Shown in pieces: positions 25,548 through 34,354 of a stretch of 64,000 nt of DNA. Each line of letters starts with the position of its first letter. Within the stretch, counting starts at the first letter, position 1. The notes under the pieces were generated by a model. The model was not told the origin of the DNA, did no database searches, and saw only the letters and a list, made by a program, of their open reading frames with translations. The DNA comes from Paenibacillus aestuarii (lineage in GTDB: Bacteria; Bacillota; Bacilli; Paenibacillales; NBRC-103111), in contig NZ_JAQFVF010000033.1 in NCBI RefSeq assembly GCF_027789125.1, positions 124,001 to 188,000 of the forward strand. Direction: 5' to 3'. The translations under genes were made by a program, and so were the position numbers.

Positions 25548-25637
25548 TAAATACTTTGTAAACGATTACGACTCAAAGGATGAACGGCGAGCTGCTGCTA
25601 TTCTCGTATGGAAAATTAAATTTTCTGACAATGCATA

Positions 25638-25666
25638 TTGACTTCGTAAAATTGCCATATTATAAT
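25638..25666 (+). promoter_or_regulatory. Strong sigma-A promoter of the leuA leader
   Basis: TTGACT and TATAAT are separated by exactly 17 bp. They lie about 20-30 bp before the first T-box leader and are the best promoter seen upstream of leuA. Confidence 0.85.
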
Positions 25667-25682
25667 CACAATCAATACTTCA

Positions 25683-25953
25683 AAACGCAAAGAACGGGAA
25701 TAGTAAGGAAGATCAGTTTCGCTCAGAGAGCTGCGCGGTTGGTGAAAGCGCGGACGAAACATCGCCTGAACTCGCCCGGGAGCGGCAAGTCTGATGAGGA
25801 TGCCAAGGATCCAGCAGCCCCGTAGGTCTTGACGGTTGACCCCCGTGATTGGGTACATGAGTGGTTTCGAGCCTATGCTCGGATCAATTAGAGTGGTACC
25901 GCGGAAGGTGATAAGCCTGTCGTCTCTTATACAGAGATGGCAGGCTTTTTTGA
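25683..25953 (+). promoter_or_regulatory. T-box leader 1 (leucine)
   Basis: Hallmarks of a T-box riboswitch are present in order: an AGTA element (25702 region), CAGAGAG and GGTGAAA stem I motifs, and a candidate specifier CTC (Leu) at 25771-25773 in CCTGAACTCGC. These are followed by the T-box AGTGGTACCGCG (from 25892) and a terminator stem (AGCCTG..CTCT / AGAG..CAGGCT) with six T residues ending near 25952. Uncharged tRNA-Leu binding would favour the antiterminator. Confidence 0.9.
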
Positions 25954-25989
25954 TGTCATGAAATATGAATGAGTGAACATACGCATAGA

Positions 25990-26282
25990 GCACAACGCAA
26001 TGAACAAGAGTAGTAAGGGTTCCAATAGCCGGTACAGAAAGCTGCGGGAAGATGCGACGCAGTCCGAGTAAACCCTGAACTCGCTTGGAAGCGGCCGTTC
26101 TGAGCGGTCTCATCACGAGACCGTTAGGAGCGGACGGTTAACCTCCGTGATCGGGTGACATAGAGCGGAAAGCCGCTGTATGTCTGAGGTGGATTTCCCG
26201 CGAACGCGGAGAAGTCAACAAGAGTGGTACCGCGCTGGGTGAAGACCTGTCGTCTCTTTGATGGAGATGGCAGGTCTTTTTG
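25990..26282 (+). promoter_or_regulatory. T-box leader 2 (leucine)
   Basis: A second complete T-box follows the first. It has an AGTA element (AGTAGTAAGG), a stem I with the same CCTGAACTCGC context and CTC at 26080-26082, the T-box AGTGGTACCGCG (from 26223) and a terminator (AGACCTG..CTCT / GGAG..CAGGTCT, T run to 26280). Stem I is more diverged than in leader 1. No separate promoter is seen, so both act on one transcript. Confidence 0.9.
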
Positions 26283-26360
26283 TCGCTATTTAACATGAAC
26301 CGGGAAGCTGCCAAATCGTATGGACAGCACAATCCCTATAATCTGAGGAGGAATTTAACT

Positions 26361-27926
26361 ATGGAAAACATTCAAAACCGACGCATTCGCATTTTTGACA
26401 CGACGCTGAGAGATGGAGAGCAGGCGCCAGGAGCATCGCTGTATCCGGAAGAAAAAATTCGCATCGCCAGACAATTGGCGAAGATGGGCGTAGACACTAT
26501 CGAACCGGGATTCCCGATCTCTAGTCCGGGGGATTTCCAAGCGGTCCAGCAGATCTCACGCGAGCTGCATAACGTGGAAATCTGCGGCTTCGCCCGCGCC
26601 ATGAAGGCGGATATCGACGCAGCAGTGCGCGCGACACAGGATGCGGCGCAGCGGCGCATTCACATGTTCCTGTCGTCTTCGGATATCCATCTGGACTTCC
26701 AGCTGCGCAAGTCCCGCCAGCAAGTCGTCGAGATGGCGCGCAGCATGGTCGCCTATGCGAAGCAGTTCGTGGACCGGATCGAATTCTCGCCGATGGATGC
26801 GACCCGCACAGGGGACGAATTCTTGTTCGAAGTGCTCGAAGCGGTCATCGCCGAAGGCGCGACGATCCTGAACATTCCGGATACTGTCGGCTACGCGCTT
26901 CCGGAGGAATACGGCAATATGTTCCGCCGTGTGCGCCAAAGCGTCAGAGGCGGCGACACCGTCGAATACAGTGCGCACTGTCACAACGACCTGGGCCTTG
27001 CTGTCGCCAACAGTCTTGCCGCTATTGCAGCCGGTGTTACGCACGTCGAAGTGACTGTGAACGGCGTCGGTGAACGCGCGGGCAACTGCTCGCTGGAAGA
27101 GCTGGTCATGGCGATTGAAACGCGCAAGATGACGATGGGCGTGGAAACCGGCATCATCACGAGCGAAGTGTTCAATACGTCCAAAATGGTCAGCCGCATC
27201 ATGGGCTTCCCAATTGCGTATAATAAGCCGATTGTCGGACGCAATGCGTTCCAGCACGAAGCAGGCATTCACCAGGATGGCTTGCTGAAAAACCGCAGCA
27301 CCTACGAAATCATGGATCCCGAGAAGCTGGGCATTCCGCGCTCAATGATCATTCTTGGCAAACACTCGGGCCGCCATGCGCTGAAGCATCGGGTCGGACA
27401 GTTCGGGGTCGAGCTGACGGCAGAAGAATTGGACGCTCTGTACACTCGGTTCAAAGAAAAAGCGGATGAGCAAAAAATCGTCACGGACGATCAATTGATG
27501 GAGCTGGTAGGCGCTACGGTAGAAGGTCACATGGAAGCTTTCACACTTACACATGTGCATGTGGTCAGCAGCAGCGACCGTGAACGGATCGCATCCGTCT
27601 CGGTGCGAAACAATGAAACAGGTGAAGAGCAAGCGTTCTCCGGGAGCGGTGAAGGTCCGATTGAAGCGATTGTCCAAAGTTTGAGCCAGGCCATGCCGAT
27701 GAACGTTGTGTTCTCCGATCTGGAGCTGCACTCCTTATCTACAGGGGAGAAAGCGACAGGGGAGGCTGAGGTGACCATCTCGGTGAACGGGGAAACGTTC
27801 AAAAATACGGGGATCGATCAAGATATTTTGGTCGCAATCGCAAAAGCCTATGTCTCTGCCTGCAACCAGGCGGCACGTGTTCAACGCCAATCAGAGGCTG
27901 GGGCTACAGCATCGTCAGCATCCTAA
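26361..27926 (+). CDS. leuA: 2-isopropylmalate synthase
   Basis: This 521-residue enzyme commits 2-ketoisovalerate and acetyl-CoA to leucine synthesis. The catalytic TIM barrel starts with FDTTLRDGEQAPGASL and carries the metal-binding EYSAHCHNDLGLAVAN (HxH). A lid/linker and a C-terminal LeuA regulatory domain (about 390-505), the site of leucine feedback inhibition, follow. The ATG at 26361 has GAGGAGG eight bases upstream; the frame is open further into the leader but without a ribosome site. No other leucine genes adjoin, so it is monocistronic and controlled by the two T-boxes. Confidence 0.96.
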   Translation: MENIQNRRIRIFDTTLRDGEQAPGASLYPEEKIRIARQLAKMGVDTIEPGFPISSPGDFQAVQQISRELHNVEICGFARAMKADIDAAVRATQDAAQRRIHMFLSSSDIHLDFQLRKSRQQVVEMARSMVAYAKQFVDRIEFSPMDATRTGDEFLFEVLEAVIAEGATILNIPDTVGYALPEEYGNMFRRVRQSVRGGDTVEYSAHCHNDLGLAVANSLAAIAAGVTHVEVTVNGVGERAGNCSLEELVMAIETRKMTMGVETGIITSEVFNTSKMVSRIMGFPIAYNKPIVGRNAFQHEAGIHQDGLLKNRSTYEIMDPEKLGIPRSMIILGKHSGRHALKHRVGQFGVELTAEELDALYTRFKEKADEQKIVTDDQLMELVGATVEGHMEAFTLTHVHVVSSSDRERIASVSVRNNETGEEQAFSGSGEGPIEAIVQSLSQAMPMNVVFSDLELHSLSTGEKATGEAEVTISVNGETFKNTGIDQDILVAIAKAYVSACNQAARVQRQSEAGATASSAS

Positions 27927-27952
27927 AGTATTAATTGTGAGAAAACTTAGAT

Positions 27953-28159
27953 ATATACACAACTTGTGAGCAAAGTTATTCACAGGTCCTGTGTATAATG
28001 TGAATAACTTCTGTAAAGTCAATGCTACCAAGCTTTTCAGGAGTCCACAAAATCGAATAACTTTTTCGCGTTTTTTTGTGGATAATGTGGATAAAATTGT
28101 GGAAAACGGAAAAAAGGCTGAAAGAGAGGGACATTGTCCCTCTCTTTTTATGTGGATAA
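27953..28159. other. DnaA-box cluster downstream of leuA
   Basis: Within about 200 bp there are six full matches to TTATNCACA on either strand: 27976-27984, 27990-27998, 27999-28007, 28077-28085, 28086-28094 and 28151-28159. Single-mismatch copies lie at 27953-27961 and 28098-28106. Pairs at 27990/27999 and 28077/28086 abut head to tail. One more full match (28925-28933) and four near matches lie in the first 700 bp of the next gene. No dnaA or dnaN gene is near, so this is a DnaA-binding cluster, not the origin. Confidence 0.75.
28124..28149 (+). terminator. Terminator of leuA
   Basis: GAGAGGGAC / GTCCCTCTC with an ATT loop and a T run. It lies inside the DnaA-box cluster. Confidence 0.88.
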
Positions 28160-28277
28160 CGATCTGAATAAGTGAATAAGTGAAAATACGGCCCGCGTAA
28201 ATTTTCGGAACAATCTTGCAGTGGATAGGTTTCCAGCTGGATGAAAATGCTAATAGCAAAATATCCGGAGGATTGCC

Positions 28278-30764
28278 ATGCAATGGAAAAACCTTTTGAA
28301 AGTTGTGGGTATTAGTTTAAGTCTGCTGCAGTTGTCCACAAGTGCGGCAGCCGCGACAAATTTGTTTTCGTCTACTTCGACTCCCGAGCCGTTTCTGTCC
28401 ACCTCGCCTGCTTCCTATCCACAGGGTAAACAAGTTTATGTTGTCTCAATCCCAGGCTTATCGTTTTTGGAACTTGAGCGTTCTCTTCTAACGAGGCTGC
28501 CCAATTTGCAGCGTCTGACAGAGCAAGGCGCTGTCGGGGCCATGAATATTCGCACGTCGACCCGGTCCATGCGCGACGTGTATGCCACGATCGGCGCAGG
28601 TGTATCGGCTGTTGGTGGAAAGGATGTGCAAGGTTACGCTAGTTATGAATGGCTGGATCATTCGCAAGCTGTGGATAGGCGAAACAGATTGCTCGGCGGA
28701 TTGACGCAAGGCGCGCCTGAGTTGATTGTGCCTGACATGGCGATGCTGGAGCGTGCCAACCAGAGCATGCATATCGATTCCATGCCCGGAGCTTTGGGGG
28801 AAGCCTTCAAAAAGCATGGAGTCCAGCGTGTCGTATGGGGCAGTAGCGACCTAGGGCTTTTAATGGCAAAAGGCACTCCGCTGCGAAGGTACAGCCCACT
28901 CATGCTTATGGATGCTGAAGGGACTGTGGATAAAGGGGATCTTGGTAGAGCAGCTCATGTACAAGCTGTGGATAGACCATACGGTGTCAGGACGAATTAT
29001 GCACAGCTTCAGGCGTGGCTGGATCAAGCGAATGACCGAGCAACCGCAGAAGGCCGGATCACGCTGATAGAACTTGGGGATTTGTACAGGCTGTACACAG
29101 AGAAAAAATACTACCGCGAAGCGCGCTTCCTAGAGCTGCATGAGCAAATCCTGCAGGAACAGGATCAGTGGCTCGGTGCGCTGATGGCACGGATGAAAGC
29201 GGAAGACAGCCTGTGGGTCTTTTCGCCGGAGGTGAACAGTAAAGCGGCCAGCGCCAAAGCCTGGCTATCTCCGGTCATCAGCTATAAGTCAGGCGGCGGG
29301 CGCAGCGTGGGACTCTTGACCTCGGAATCGACGCGGCGGAGCGGCGTTGTGACGGCGCAGGATTTTACGGCAGCATTGCTTGCGGAATTCAACATTCAGC
29401 TGCCCGAGGGGATGGCGGGGCAAGTCGCCACTGCTGAAATCCGACAATCTGGAGCCTGGCCAACCCTACTGGAAGAGATGAAGCGCATGCAGACGATCTA
29501 CCGGCTTCGGCCGGAGCTGCTGTATCCGTTTGTCACGTTTGAAATGATCGTACTGCTAGGTGGTCTGCTCACTTTGTTCATCATTAAAAAAGGGACTTGG
29601 CTCAACCGTTATGTGGGCAGTACCGGCAGGTCGGGGAGGGGGCTGCTGGGGCAGCGGATTGTCCGCAGCGCGCTCTATTCGCTGTTAACAGCACCGCTCC
29701 TGATGCTGCTGCTTGGGCTGCTCGTTGCTCCTATAACGCAGCAGCTGAATATCCAAAGCGCAATCGCCGTGCTGGAGGCGATCTTTGTTATCGGGACGGC
29801 GCTGCTTTCGCTAGCGCTGCATAGACTTCCGCTAGCCGCTGTGATGGCGTGGCTAGGTACCGGGACAGCGCTGATGATTACGCTGGACGGCAGCACAGGA
29901 GCCCATGCGATGAAATATTCACCGCTGAGCTATGACCCGATGATCGGTGCCCGTTACTACGGCATCGGCAATGAATATATGGGCGTGATGATCGGCGCCC
30001 TCATCCTCGGCGTGACGGCGGCCCTGCAGCGCCGTCACGATCGCGAGCCCGCCCTGCATGGCGGCGGGCAAGGCGAATCAGCTCCGCGCACACTGGCGGA
30101 GCTGGAAACAGCCGCGGCGGCGGAAGCCCCGCCCGCGGCAGCCAAGCCCGCGCGCACCGTCTGGATGGCGGCCTGCGCGGCGTTCCTTCTCGTGACGGTG
30201 TGCCTGGCGGCACCGTCACTCGGCGCGAACGCGGGCGGCGCACTTAGCGCTGCCGTCGCGTTCGGCGTCGCCGGCGTGCTCATCACCGCCGGCAGCCGTT
30301 GGCGCGAGCGCCGCCTAAGCAGGGGCATAGCCCTGCTGGCGGCACTGCTCGCGCTCGGTTTTGTCGCGCTGTGGCTGCTCAACAGCGCTGATTCTCCCGT
30401 GGCCGCAGCACGGGAGAGCCATGTCGGGCGCGCATTTCACGCGCTGCGCGACGGGCGCTTCGATCAGATCGGACACCTGATCGAGCGCAAGCTGCGGATG
30501 AATGTGCACCTCTTGCGCGCATCCGCCTGGAGCAAAGTGCTCATCACCAGCTTGCTGGTGATGGCCGTGCTCGTGTTGCGCCCGCGCGGGCGGCTGCAGC
30601 TGTGGCAGCACAAATACCCGTACTGGATGTACGGGTTCTCGGCCAATATGTGCGGAGCCATAGCAGCACTGCTGCTGAATGACTCCGGTATCGTTGCGGC
30701 GGCGACGCTGATTATCTTCGTCGCGGTGCCGATGCTGCTGCTGCGGCTGGAGGAAGAAGCTTAA
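28278..30764 (+). CDS. Large membrane protein with an alkaline-phosphatase-like ectodomain
   Basis: This 828-residue protein has a signal peptide (about 1-26) and an extracytoplasmic domain (about 45-400). The domain's start (VYVVSIPGLSFLELE, then LPNLQRLTEQGAVGAMNIRT) resembles the first strand and helix of alkaline-phosphatase-superfamily enzymes. From about 415 to the end there are roughly ten helices, interrupted by an Ala/Pro-rich cytoplasmic loop (about 585-630). The metal-site residues are not clearly identifiable, so activity is uncertain. The 3' half is strikingly GC-rich compared with its 5' half. Its stop shares the bases TTAA with the convergent ABC-F gene. The function is unknown. 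Confidence 0.8.
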   Translation: MQWKNLLKVVGISLSLLQLSTSAAAATNLFSSTSTPEPFLSTSPASYPQGKQVYVVSIPGLSFLELERSLLTRLPNLQRLTEQGAVGAMNIRTSTRSMRDVYATIGAGVSAVGGKDVQGYASYEWLDHSQAVDRRNRLLGGLTQGAPELIVPDMAMLERANQSMHIDSMPGALGEAFKKHGVQRVVWGSSDLGLLMAKGTPLRRYSPLMLMDAEGTVDKGDLGRAAHVQAVDRPYGVRTNYAQLQAWLDQANDRATAEGRITLIELGDLYRLYTEKKYYREARFLELHEQILQEQDQWLGALMARMKAEDSLWVFSPEVNSKAASAKAWLSPVISYKSGGGRSVGLLTSESTRRSGVVTAQDFTAALLAEFNIQLPEGMAGQVATAEIRQSGAWPTLLEEMKRMQTIYRLRPELLYPFVTFEMIVLLGGLLTLFIIKKGTWLNRYVGSTGRSGRGLLGQRIVRSALYSLLTAPLLMLLLGLLVAPITQQLNIQSAIAVLEAIFVIGTALLSLALHRLPLAAVMAWLGTGTALMITLDGSTGAHAMKYSPLSYDPMIGARYYGIGNEYMGVMIGALILGVTAALQRRHDREPALHGGGQGESAPRTLAELETAAAAEAPPAAAKPARTVWMAACAAFLLVTVCLAAPSLGANAGGALSAAVAFGVAGVLITAGSRWRERRLSRGIALLAALLALGFVALWLLNSADSPVAAARESHVGRAFHALRDGRFDQIGHLIERKLRMNVHLLRASAWSKVLITSLLVMAVLVLRPRGRLQLWQHKYPYWMYGFSANMCGAIAALLLNDSGIVAAATLIIFVAVPMLLLRLEEEA

Positions 30765-32716
30765 GCCATCAGCGCTTCCCATTCTTCGTAGCAGGCCGTT
30801 AGCTCGCTCTTCTTCTGATCGACGGCGGCCGTTTTTTCTTGCACGAGTACATAATTGTTGTACACGTCAGGATCGGCCAGCGCGGCCTCGAGTGCAGCCA
30901 CTTCATCTTCCAGACGAGCAATGTCCTGTTCCAATTGCTCGATTTTACGCTGGCGGCTGCGCTCTTCGCGCTTCGCCAGCTTATCGGCTTCATAGCTGCC
31001 GGTGCCTCCGGCCGCTGCTTTCACATCTATGCCGCCAGCTGGATGGCTGGCGGCTTTCTTTTCCGCTTCCTTGGCCTGGCGCGCCGCTTCCATCTCGGCC
31101 AACTCCGCTTTTTTCTCCATATAATCGTCGTAATTGCCCAAGAAGCTGATGACCCCGTTCGGATGCAGCTCCAGCATGCTTTCCGCCATTTTGTTCAAGA
31201 AATAACGGTCGTGTGAAATAAACAGCAGGGTGCCTTCATAATCCATCAAAGCGGACTCCAGCACTTCTTTACTATATAAATCAAGATGGTTGGTAGGCTC
31301 GTCCAAAATGAGGACGTTCGCCTTCTGCAGCATTAGCTTGGCCAGCGCGACCCGGGCCTTTTCGCCGCCGCTTAAGGATGCGACCTTTTTAAATACATCT
31401 TCGCCGCTGAACAAAAAGTTGCCAAGCACAGTGCGGATGCGTGCCTCTTCCAGGTGCGGATACAAGCCCCATACTTCTTCAAGCACCGTATTGGCAGGAT
31501 TCAAACCGGTCTGCTCTTGATCGTAATATCCAATTGTCACATTGGTTCCCCATTTGAACGTACCGGCGTCTTGCGTATGCTGGCTGATCAAAGTCTTCAG
31601 CAGGGTCGATTTGCCGACACCGTTAGGCCCGATCAAGGCGGCTGTTTCGGAGCGACGAAGCTGGAAGGAGACATCTTCCAGCAGGCGCTTTTTGCCGTCG
31701 TAAGAAATCGCCAGCCTGTCGACCTGCAGCACTTCTTTCCCGGAAGTTTGCTCAATCTCAAAGGAGAACGAGGCACGCTTCAGATCGCCCATCGGCTTGT
31801 CCAGCCGGTCCATTTTTTCCAACTGTTTGCGGCGGCTTTGCGCCCGTTTCGTCGTCGAGGCGCGCACGATGTTGCGTTGAACGAAATCTTCCAGCTTGGC
31901 GATCTCTTCCTGCTGTTTCTCATACTGCTTCATTTCAATGTCATAGTTGGCTTCTTTAAGTTCAATAAAACGTGTGTAATTGCCCGTATACCGTTTAGAG
32001 GCATTGCGTTCAATTTCATAAATGGACGTGACCAGCGCATCAAGGAAAAAGCGGTCGTGGGACACGACGAGAATCGCGCCCGGGTAACCGCGCAAATAGC
32101 CCTCCAGCCAGGTGAGCGTCGGAATGTCCAAATGGTTAGTCGGCTCGTCCAGCATGAGCAGGTCGGGCTCTTCCAGCAGCATTTTGGCCAGCGCGAGCCT
32201 TGTCTTTTGCCCCCCGCTGAGTGTTGCTACGAGCGTATCCGGTGGAAATTGGCCAAAGCCCATACCGTGAAGAATACCACGGATCTTGGCCTCGATTTCG
32301 TAGCCGCCTTGCTCCCGGAACCATTCGGAACGCTGCGCATAGCGGTTCATGGTGGCTTCGTATTTTTTCTCGTCTGCGGCCAAGTTCGGATCCGCCATTT
32401 GCGCTTCCAGCTCGCGAATCTCTTTCTCGACTTCGAGAAGCGAAGTAAAGACGCTCAGCAGCTCGTTCCAGATTGACTTATCTGTCTGCAAGCCGCTGTT
32501 TTGGCGCAGATAACCAATTTTTGTTTCTTTGGCTTTGAAAATATCGCCGCTGTCGTAAGACATCTCGCCTGCGATAATTTGCAGCAGGGTCGATTTCCCC
32601 GCGCCGTTCACACCGACAAGGCCGATGCGCTCCCTGTTTTCAATTTGCAGCGTTATATTGGAGAGAATGGAGCGGACTCCATAGCTTTTAGAAAGATTCG
32701 AAACTTGCAATAGCAT
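30761..32716 (-). CDS. ydiF: ABC-F family ATPase, YdiF-like
   Basis: This 651-residue protein has two ABC domains and no membrane helices. Walker A motifs are GVNGAGKSTL and GPNGVGKSTL, signatures LSGGQKTRLALAKML and LSGGEKARVALAKLML, and Walker B LLMLDEPTNHLD and VLILDEPTNHLD. The interdomain linker is basic and a C-terminal coiled coil (about 570-650) is present. ABC-F proteins act on the ribosome (translation factor or antibiotic protection). Synteny with tsaD, moaC, tat and groE genes points to YdiF, not to a resistance type. The ATG at 32716 has AGGAGG upstream; the frame is open further but without support. Confidence 0.93.
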   Translation of the reverse strand: MLLQVSNLSKSYGVRSILSNITLQIENRERIGLVGVNGAGKSTLLQIIAGEMSYDSGDIFKAKETKIGYLRQNSGLQTDKSIWNELLSVFTSLLEVEKEIRELEAQMADPNLAADEKKYEATMNRYAQRSEWFREQGGYEIEAKIRGILHGMGFGQFPPDTLVATLSGGQKTRLALAKMLLEEPDLLMLDEPTNHLDIPTLTWLEGYLRGYPGAILVVSHDRFFLDALVTSIYEIERNASKRYTGNYTRFIELKEANYDIEMKQYEKQQEEIAKLEDFVQRNIVRASTTKRAQSRRKQLEKMDRLDKPMGDLKRASFSFEIEQTSGKEVLQVDRLAISYDGKKRLLEDVSFQLRRSETAALIGPNGVGKSTLLKTLISQHTQDAGTFKWGTNVTIGYYDQEQTGLNPANTVLEEVWGLYPHLEEARIRTVLGNFLFSGEDVFKKVASLSGGEKARVALAKLMLQKANVLILDEPTNHLDLYSKEVLESALMDYEGTLLFISHDRYFLNKMAESMLELHPNGVISFLGNYDDYMEKKAELAEMEAARQAKEAEKKAASHPAGGIDVKAAAGGTGSYEADKLAKREERSRQRKIEQLEQDIARLEDEVAALEAALADPDVYNNYVLVQEKTAAVDQKKSELTACYEEWEALMA

Positions 32717-32831
32717 GTGACCTGCTACCTCCTGCTTTATCAAAAATCCCATCAATTCACTAGTATACACCATGCGAGCAAGCATCGTATGCTTAATTTT
32801 ATTGGATGAAATGGACGGAGGCGCAGAAACT

Positions 32832-33659
32832 ATGAAGCGAACTCAGCGAGTGCATTTAACGATATTGGCCGGTTTGCTGCTTTTGCTGATCCTGCAACCT
32901 TCCGCCTCTTATATAGGAAGCGCTATTTCTAATAACCATTCGCTTCCGGCCAATGTACCGGCTACACCTGCATCCTTCACGATAATGACATTTAATATTC
33001 ATCATGGAGAAGGTTTAGATGGTAAAGTAAATTTGTACCGGATTGCCGATCTGCTGAAGCAGCAGCATGCCGATGTCATCGCCCTTCAGGAAGTGGACCG
33101 TTACCGGCTCCGCAGCGGCTTTGTCGATCAGGCTGGGGAACTTGCTGCGCTGCTGGGCATGCATGTTGTTTTTTCACCTAGTTTAACCTATTCGATCGGA
33201 GAATACGGCAATGCGATTCTTAGCCGTTACCCTATTGAACTCACCAGCCGCACTCCCTTGCCTGGGGATCAGGAGCCTCGAAGCTTGCTTACGGCAACTA
33301 TTCGAATCGGAAATGCTGACATTCAGATAGCCAATACGCATCTGGGTCTGTCGGCCCATGATCGCAGCGTTCAGCTTACAGCTTGTGCACAGACGCTCAC
33401 GGGCATACAAGGGCCGCTCGTCATTGTAGGGGATTTTAATACGCCATCCGCCCCGCAGCAGCTGGCAGCTCGGCTTCATGCTGTCCAACCGCTGGCGCTG
33501 GGAAGCGGAATGGGTTCAACTTTTGACGGCGGTGGGGCGATCGATTCCATTATATCCAGCTTGCCTGCGCTGCAGCCTGCATGGACGGTGCGAAGCGAGG
33601 CGTCCGATCATTATCCAGTTGTGGCGCGCCTTCAGCTGGGGTCCGTCTTGCGAGTATAG
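32832..33659 (+). CDS. Exported endonuclease/exonuclease/phosphatase-family protein
   Basis: This protein of about 275 residues has an N-terminal hydrophobic anchor or signal (about 8-25) and an EEP fold: MTFNIHHGEG, VIALQEVDRY (metal Glu), ILSRYPIE, IANTHLGLS, IVGDFNTP and a C-terminal SDHYPVVARL. All catalytic residues are present. Secreted EEP enzymes include sphingomyelinases, nucleases and phosphatases; the substrate is not predictable. An open frame begins 60 nt earlier, but the GGAGG before 32832 favours the MKRTQRV start. Confidence 0.87.
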   Translation: MKRTQRVHLTILAGLLLLLILQPSASYIGSAISNNHSLPANVPATPASFTIMTFNIHHGEGLDGKVNLYRIADLLKQQHADVIALQEVDRYRLRSGFVDQAGELAALLGMHVVFSPSLTYSIGEYGNAILSRYPIELTSRTPLPGDQEPRSLLTATIRIGNADIQIANTHLGLSAHDRSVQLTACAQTLTGIQGPLVIVGDFNTPSAPQQLAARLHAVQPLALGSGMGSTFDGGGAIDSIISSLPALQPAWTVRSEASDHYPVVARLQLGSVLRV

Positions 33660-33723
33660 TTTTTTTCCTTGTTTATGTTAAAATGGGGGAAACCACTTCT
33701 CGTTAAGGAAGGGCTGAGCCGTG

Positions 33724-34335
33724 ATGAACATCCGAGAGCGGAAAATTGAGTTGCGCAAGGAGATGGAAGCGAAGCGTTCCTCCTTAGCGACTGACGAACG
33801 GAAAGCTAAAGAACAACAGATTCATGATAGATTGGTGAAGCTAAGTCAAGACCAATGGCTCGGAGAAGCCGGAGCGACATTACTGACATATATGCCGATC
33901 CGTTCGGAGCCGAATGTTGCTCCTTTTATGGAATGGTGTTGGCAGCAGGGGATTCGCGTGCTTTTGCCGAAAGTTATAACAGCGACGAAAACGATGGATT
34001 TGCATATTGTAGAGAGTTATGAGGATTTGGAGGACGGAGCTTATGGCATCCGTGAACCGCGGACCGATGCGCCGGCATTGACAGATTTGTCGGAAATCTC
34101 GATGATTCTCATACCGGGCCTTGCCTTTGATACGGACTTCGGAAGATTGGGGTACGGCGGCGGGTTTTATGACCGATTCATGCAATTGTTCGCGGCGCGT
34201 GGGTTGAAGCGACCTTTGGCCATTGCCGCTGCTTTCGACTTGCAATTGATCCCACAAGTGCCTTCATCCTGGCATGATTTCCGGGTGGACGGTCTGGTTA
34301 CAGAAAGCAAATTGATGATGAAAAGCGAATCCTGA
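33724..34335 (+). CDS. 5-formyltetrahydrofolate cyclo-ligase
   Basis: This 203-residue enzyme converts 5-formyl-THF to 5,10-methenyl-THF with ATP. Family motifs are [13 protein letters not shown] at the start, [18 protein letters not shown] and the ATP-binding [18 protein letters not shown] directly before the ATG is an equally possible start (AAGGAAGGG upstream). It is called yqgN or ygfA in other genomes. Confidence 0.93.
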   Translation: MNIRERKIELRKEMEAKRSSLATDERKAKEQQIHDRLVKLSQDQWLGEAGATLLTYMPIRSEPNVAPFMEWCWQQGIRVLLPKVITATKTMDLHIVESYEDLEDGAYGIREPRTDAPALTDLSEISMILIPGLAFDTDFGRLGYGGGFYDRFMQLFAARGLKRPLAIAAAFDLQLIPQVPSSWHDFRVDGLVTESKLMMKSES

Positions 34336-34354
34336 CAGAAAAGAGGCGAGTAGG

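Noticed and set aside
27926..28278. Possible replication origin
   Set aside because: DnaA boxes are present, but there is no dnaA, dnaN, rpmH or rnpA nearby, and the gene order matches an oriC-distal region with a known type of DnaA cluster.
30001..30382. GC-rich antisense frames rich in Arg/Pro
   Set aside because: They are products of the high GC content of the 828-residue gene and show no start signals.
31454..32476. 340-codon open frame antisense to the ABC-F gene
   Set aside because: It is fully inside a well-supported conserved gene on the other strand and lacks any recognisable domain or start signal.
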